A stretch of 64,000 nucleotides of DNA from Paenalcaligenes hominis (GTDB lineage Bacteria; Pseudomonadota; Gammaproteobacteria; Burkholderiales; Burkholderiaceae_B): assembly GCF_011927625.1 (NCBI RefSeq), contig NZ_JAATIZ010000004.1:124001-188000 (forward strand), written 5' to 3'. The notes under the pieces were generated by a model. That model made no database searches. It worked only from the letters and a program-made list of their open reading frames with translations, and was not told the origin of the DNA. Below, piece after piece: positions 62,667 to 64,000 of this stretch (its first letter is position 1; each line of letters begins with the position of its first letter). A program made the translations under genes and the position numbers.

Positions 62667-63851
62667 ATGAGTCGTCTACCCACTAAAACTAATGCCGCCG
62701 CCCAGCACATTCAATCTCTAATCACCCAAGCAGAACAACTATTTGAAGCTAATAACATTGACGAAGCCCTAGCCCTACTAGCTGAAGCAGAATCCAAACA
62801 CTCAGACCAGCCGAACTTTCCCTACTTAGTGGGAAAATTTACAGCCCGCAAGAAGTCAGTGAAGGATGGGATTGAAAAACTAGAGGCTACCTTAGAGCAA
62901 TTCCCAACGCATTTAAACACGATACTTGAACTGGGCGATATCTATTTAAAACCAGGCAATGTTAAAAAAGCCGCTCAGTACTTTCATTTAGCGCTAGAAA
63001 CTGCACCATTAAACCCGAGCGTCCAAGCGGCCTTAGGCGCTCTAAACCAAAGAAAAGCCGATCTTCCCAGAGCGGTAGACTATTACAGAAAGGCCATTGA
63101 GCTACAGCTAAAAAATCCCATTACCGAAAAACCACACATATCGAAAGAGGACTTTAAAATCCACGAAGCGGAAGCATTACTTTGGGAAACATTAGGCCTA
63201 CTTACAGAAAACGGCATTCATGTGTTTATGGCATTTGGTAGTCTCTTAGGCATTGTACGCAACGGAGAACTACTTTTACATGACAAAGACGTGGATGTAG
63301 GACTCCCCTATTCAGAAATGCAACGTGCTGTGCGTATTCTAGAAAAAAATGGCTGGAAGGAAGCCAATAACTCTTTCGGCTATATTAGCCCCCGAGCATT
63401 AGTGCATCAAGAAAGCGGGTTTAGCCTAGACCTCTTTGGCTTTATGATTGATGAAGAAACTAAACACGCTACCTGTCTAGGTATAGTCATTGCAGATACA
63501 CCCAAAGACTGGAATATTTTGTGGGACTTTGATCACATAGAGTTAGAAAAAGGAAAGACACCCGACGGCAAACACCACGTCTGGCATTTAAAAAACCCAG
63601 AGCATTGGCTTGAAACTATTTATGGTGACTGGCGCACCCCAGATAAGCACTTTGACACCCTACTTGCAGCAAAAAATTTGCGGTCTTTTTCGCTGCTTAC
63701 CAAGTGTTTTGCATACAGTCGAATTTTTGGGCATTGGACTGCAAACAATATCCCTAAAGCCCTTGCCGCCACGCGTGTCGTCCTATCTTACGAACCTAAT
63801 GACACATTAATTAAAAAAGTTTTATCACGCCTAGAAAGCCGTCGCAAATAA
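62667..63851 (+). CDS. TPR-LicD fusion, phosphotransferase-type nucleotidyltransferase
   Basis: A 394-residue protein. Residues about 10-150 hold TPR repeats (LILELGDIYLKPGN-like and PRAVDYYRKAIELQLK). Residues 170-330 are a LicD/fukutin-type nucleotidyltransferase: FGSLLGIVRNGELLLHDKDV with the catalytic GS and DxD (DKDVD at 206-210). LicD moves phosphocholine from CDP-choline to sugars; relatives transfer other polyol phosphates. The TPR may recognise flagellin. The next gene begins like a nucleotidyltransferase that could supply the CDP- or other donor. The ATG at 62667 is used; the earlier ATG overlaps the previous gene. Confidence 0.75.
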   Translation: MSRLPTKTNAAAQHIQSLITQAEQLFEANNIDEALALLAEAESKHSDQPNFPYLVGKFTARKKSVKDGIEKLEATLEQFPTHLNTILELGDIYLKPGNVKKAAQYFHLALETAPLNPSVQAALGALNQRKADLPRAVDYYRKAIELQLKNPITEKPHISKEDFKIHEAEALLWETLGLLTENGIHVFMAFGSLLGIVRNGELLLHDKDVDVGLPYSEMQRAVRILEKNGWKEANNSFGYISPRALVHQESGFSLDLFGFMIDEETKHATCLGIVIADTPKDWNILWDFDHIELEKGKTPDGKHHVWHLKNPEHWLETIYGDWRTPDKHFDTLLAAKNLRSFSLLTKCFAYSRIFGHWTANNIPKALAATRVVLSYEPNDTLIKKVLSRLESRRK

Positions 63852-63857
63852 TAACCT

Positions 63858-64000
63858 ATGGCCATTAAAGAACAATTTATTATTCTCGCTGCCGGTAAGC
63901 CTCATCAAGGAGAGCAACCTTCTCTTTTAACTCAGGTAAAAGGCCAAAGCCTTTTCGAATGGCTAATCACTACCGCCGCACCCACCATTCAGCCTCAAAT
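63858..64000 (+). CDS. Nucleotidyltransferase, N-terminal part (cut by window edge)
   Basis: The frame starts at ATG 63858, 6 nt after the LicD-type gene, and runs off the window (47 codons). FIILAAGKPHQGEQPSLLTQ followed by VKGQSLFEWLIT is the start of an NTP-transferase fold, as in sugar nucleotidyltransferases and LicC-type CTP:phosphocholine cytidylyltransferases. The usual G-x-R is replaced by KPHQGE. It probably makes the activated donor for the LicD partner. Identity as LicC-like is a guess; the rest of the gene is outside. Confidence 0.55.
   Translation, partial: MAIKEQFIILAAGKPHQGEQPSLLTQVKGQSLFEWLITTAAPTIQPQ

Overview
The window looks like chromosome of a betaproteobacterium of the order Burkholderiales, most likely family Alcaligenaceae. 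Pointers are a Bug-family periplasmic binding protein, a NadQ/COG4111-type NAD regulator before nadC, an Escherichia-like (class II) bcs cellulose locus, Aer-like chemoreceptors and moderate GC. The family assignment is an inference from gene content; I ran no search.

Layout. 1-8.1 kb: end of an MscS channel, a COG3235 membrane protein, a ferritin-like protein, YnfA, a TPR protein and DUF4395, then a sulfur locus: FCSD-type flavoprotein, soxY, soxZ, a one-heme cytochrome c, a second FCSD flavoprotein and a YeeE/YedE transporter. There is no soxAX, soxB or soxCD here, so this looks like a reduced sulfide or thiosulfate module. The two flavoproteins differ at the cysteine that normally binds FAD covalently. 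8.6-22.2 kb: a cellulose locus on the minus strand in the order bcsE-F-G-R-Q-A-B-Z-C, including a 43-codon bcsF. It should make and export phosphoethanolamine-modified cellulose under c-di-GMP control (PilZ domain in BcsA, RDGD site in BcsE).

22.5-30 kb: diacylglycerol kinase, a PACE efflux protein, OsmC and DUF1971, then a light-response group: photolyase, ferrochelatase, a LitR/CarH-like MerR regulator without the B12 motif, a short LOV photoreceptor and a TIGR01777 oxidoreductase. 30-33 kb: a compact four-gene operon (acyl-CoA dehydrogenase-like, PIG-L deacetylase, SAM methyltransferase, GT2 glycosyltransferase) with no function known to me; it is one of the best candidates for an undescribed pathway. 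33.4-42.3 kb: an Atm1-type ABC exporter and a stress group (DUF72, DUF2945, KatE, a membrane protein, CsbD, DUF808, a small disordered protein). 42.4-47 kb: a polysaccharide deacetylase coupled to a fused MGDG-synthase-like/YkoP-like protein, and a secreted amidohydrolase.

47-49.9 kb is an accessory patch beside a CAT-anticodon tRNA: a small gene broken by an early stop, and an AbiE toxin-antitoxin pair with two related inverted repeats in its promoter. 49.9-52.8 kb: Bug protein, nadC and nadQ, with two matching operator-like palindromes before nadC. 53-58.3 kb: three tandem PAS chemoreceptors, the third diverged. 58.3-60.3 kb is a patch of remnants: an orphan antitoxin whose reading frame runs into the antisense of a decapitated HNH nuclease, an unknown gene behind three 24-bp-spaced direct repeats, and the tail of a lost gene. 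60.4 kb to the end: flagellin behind a sigma-28-type promoter, then genes suggesting flagellin decoration: a weakly FkbM-like protein, a TPR-LicD fusion, and the start of a nucleotidyltransferase cut by the window edge.
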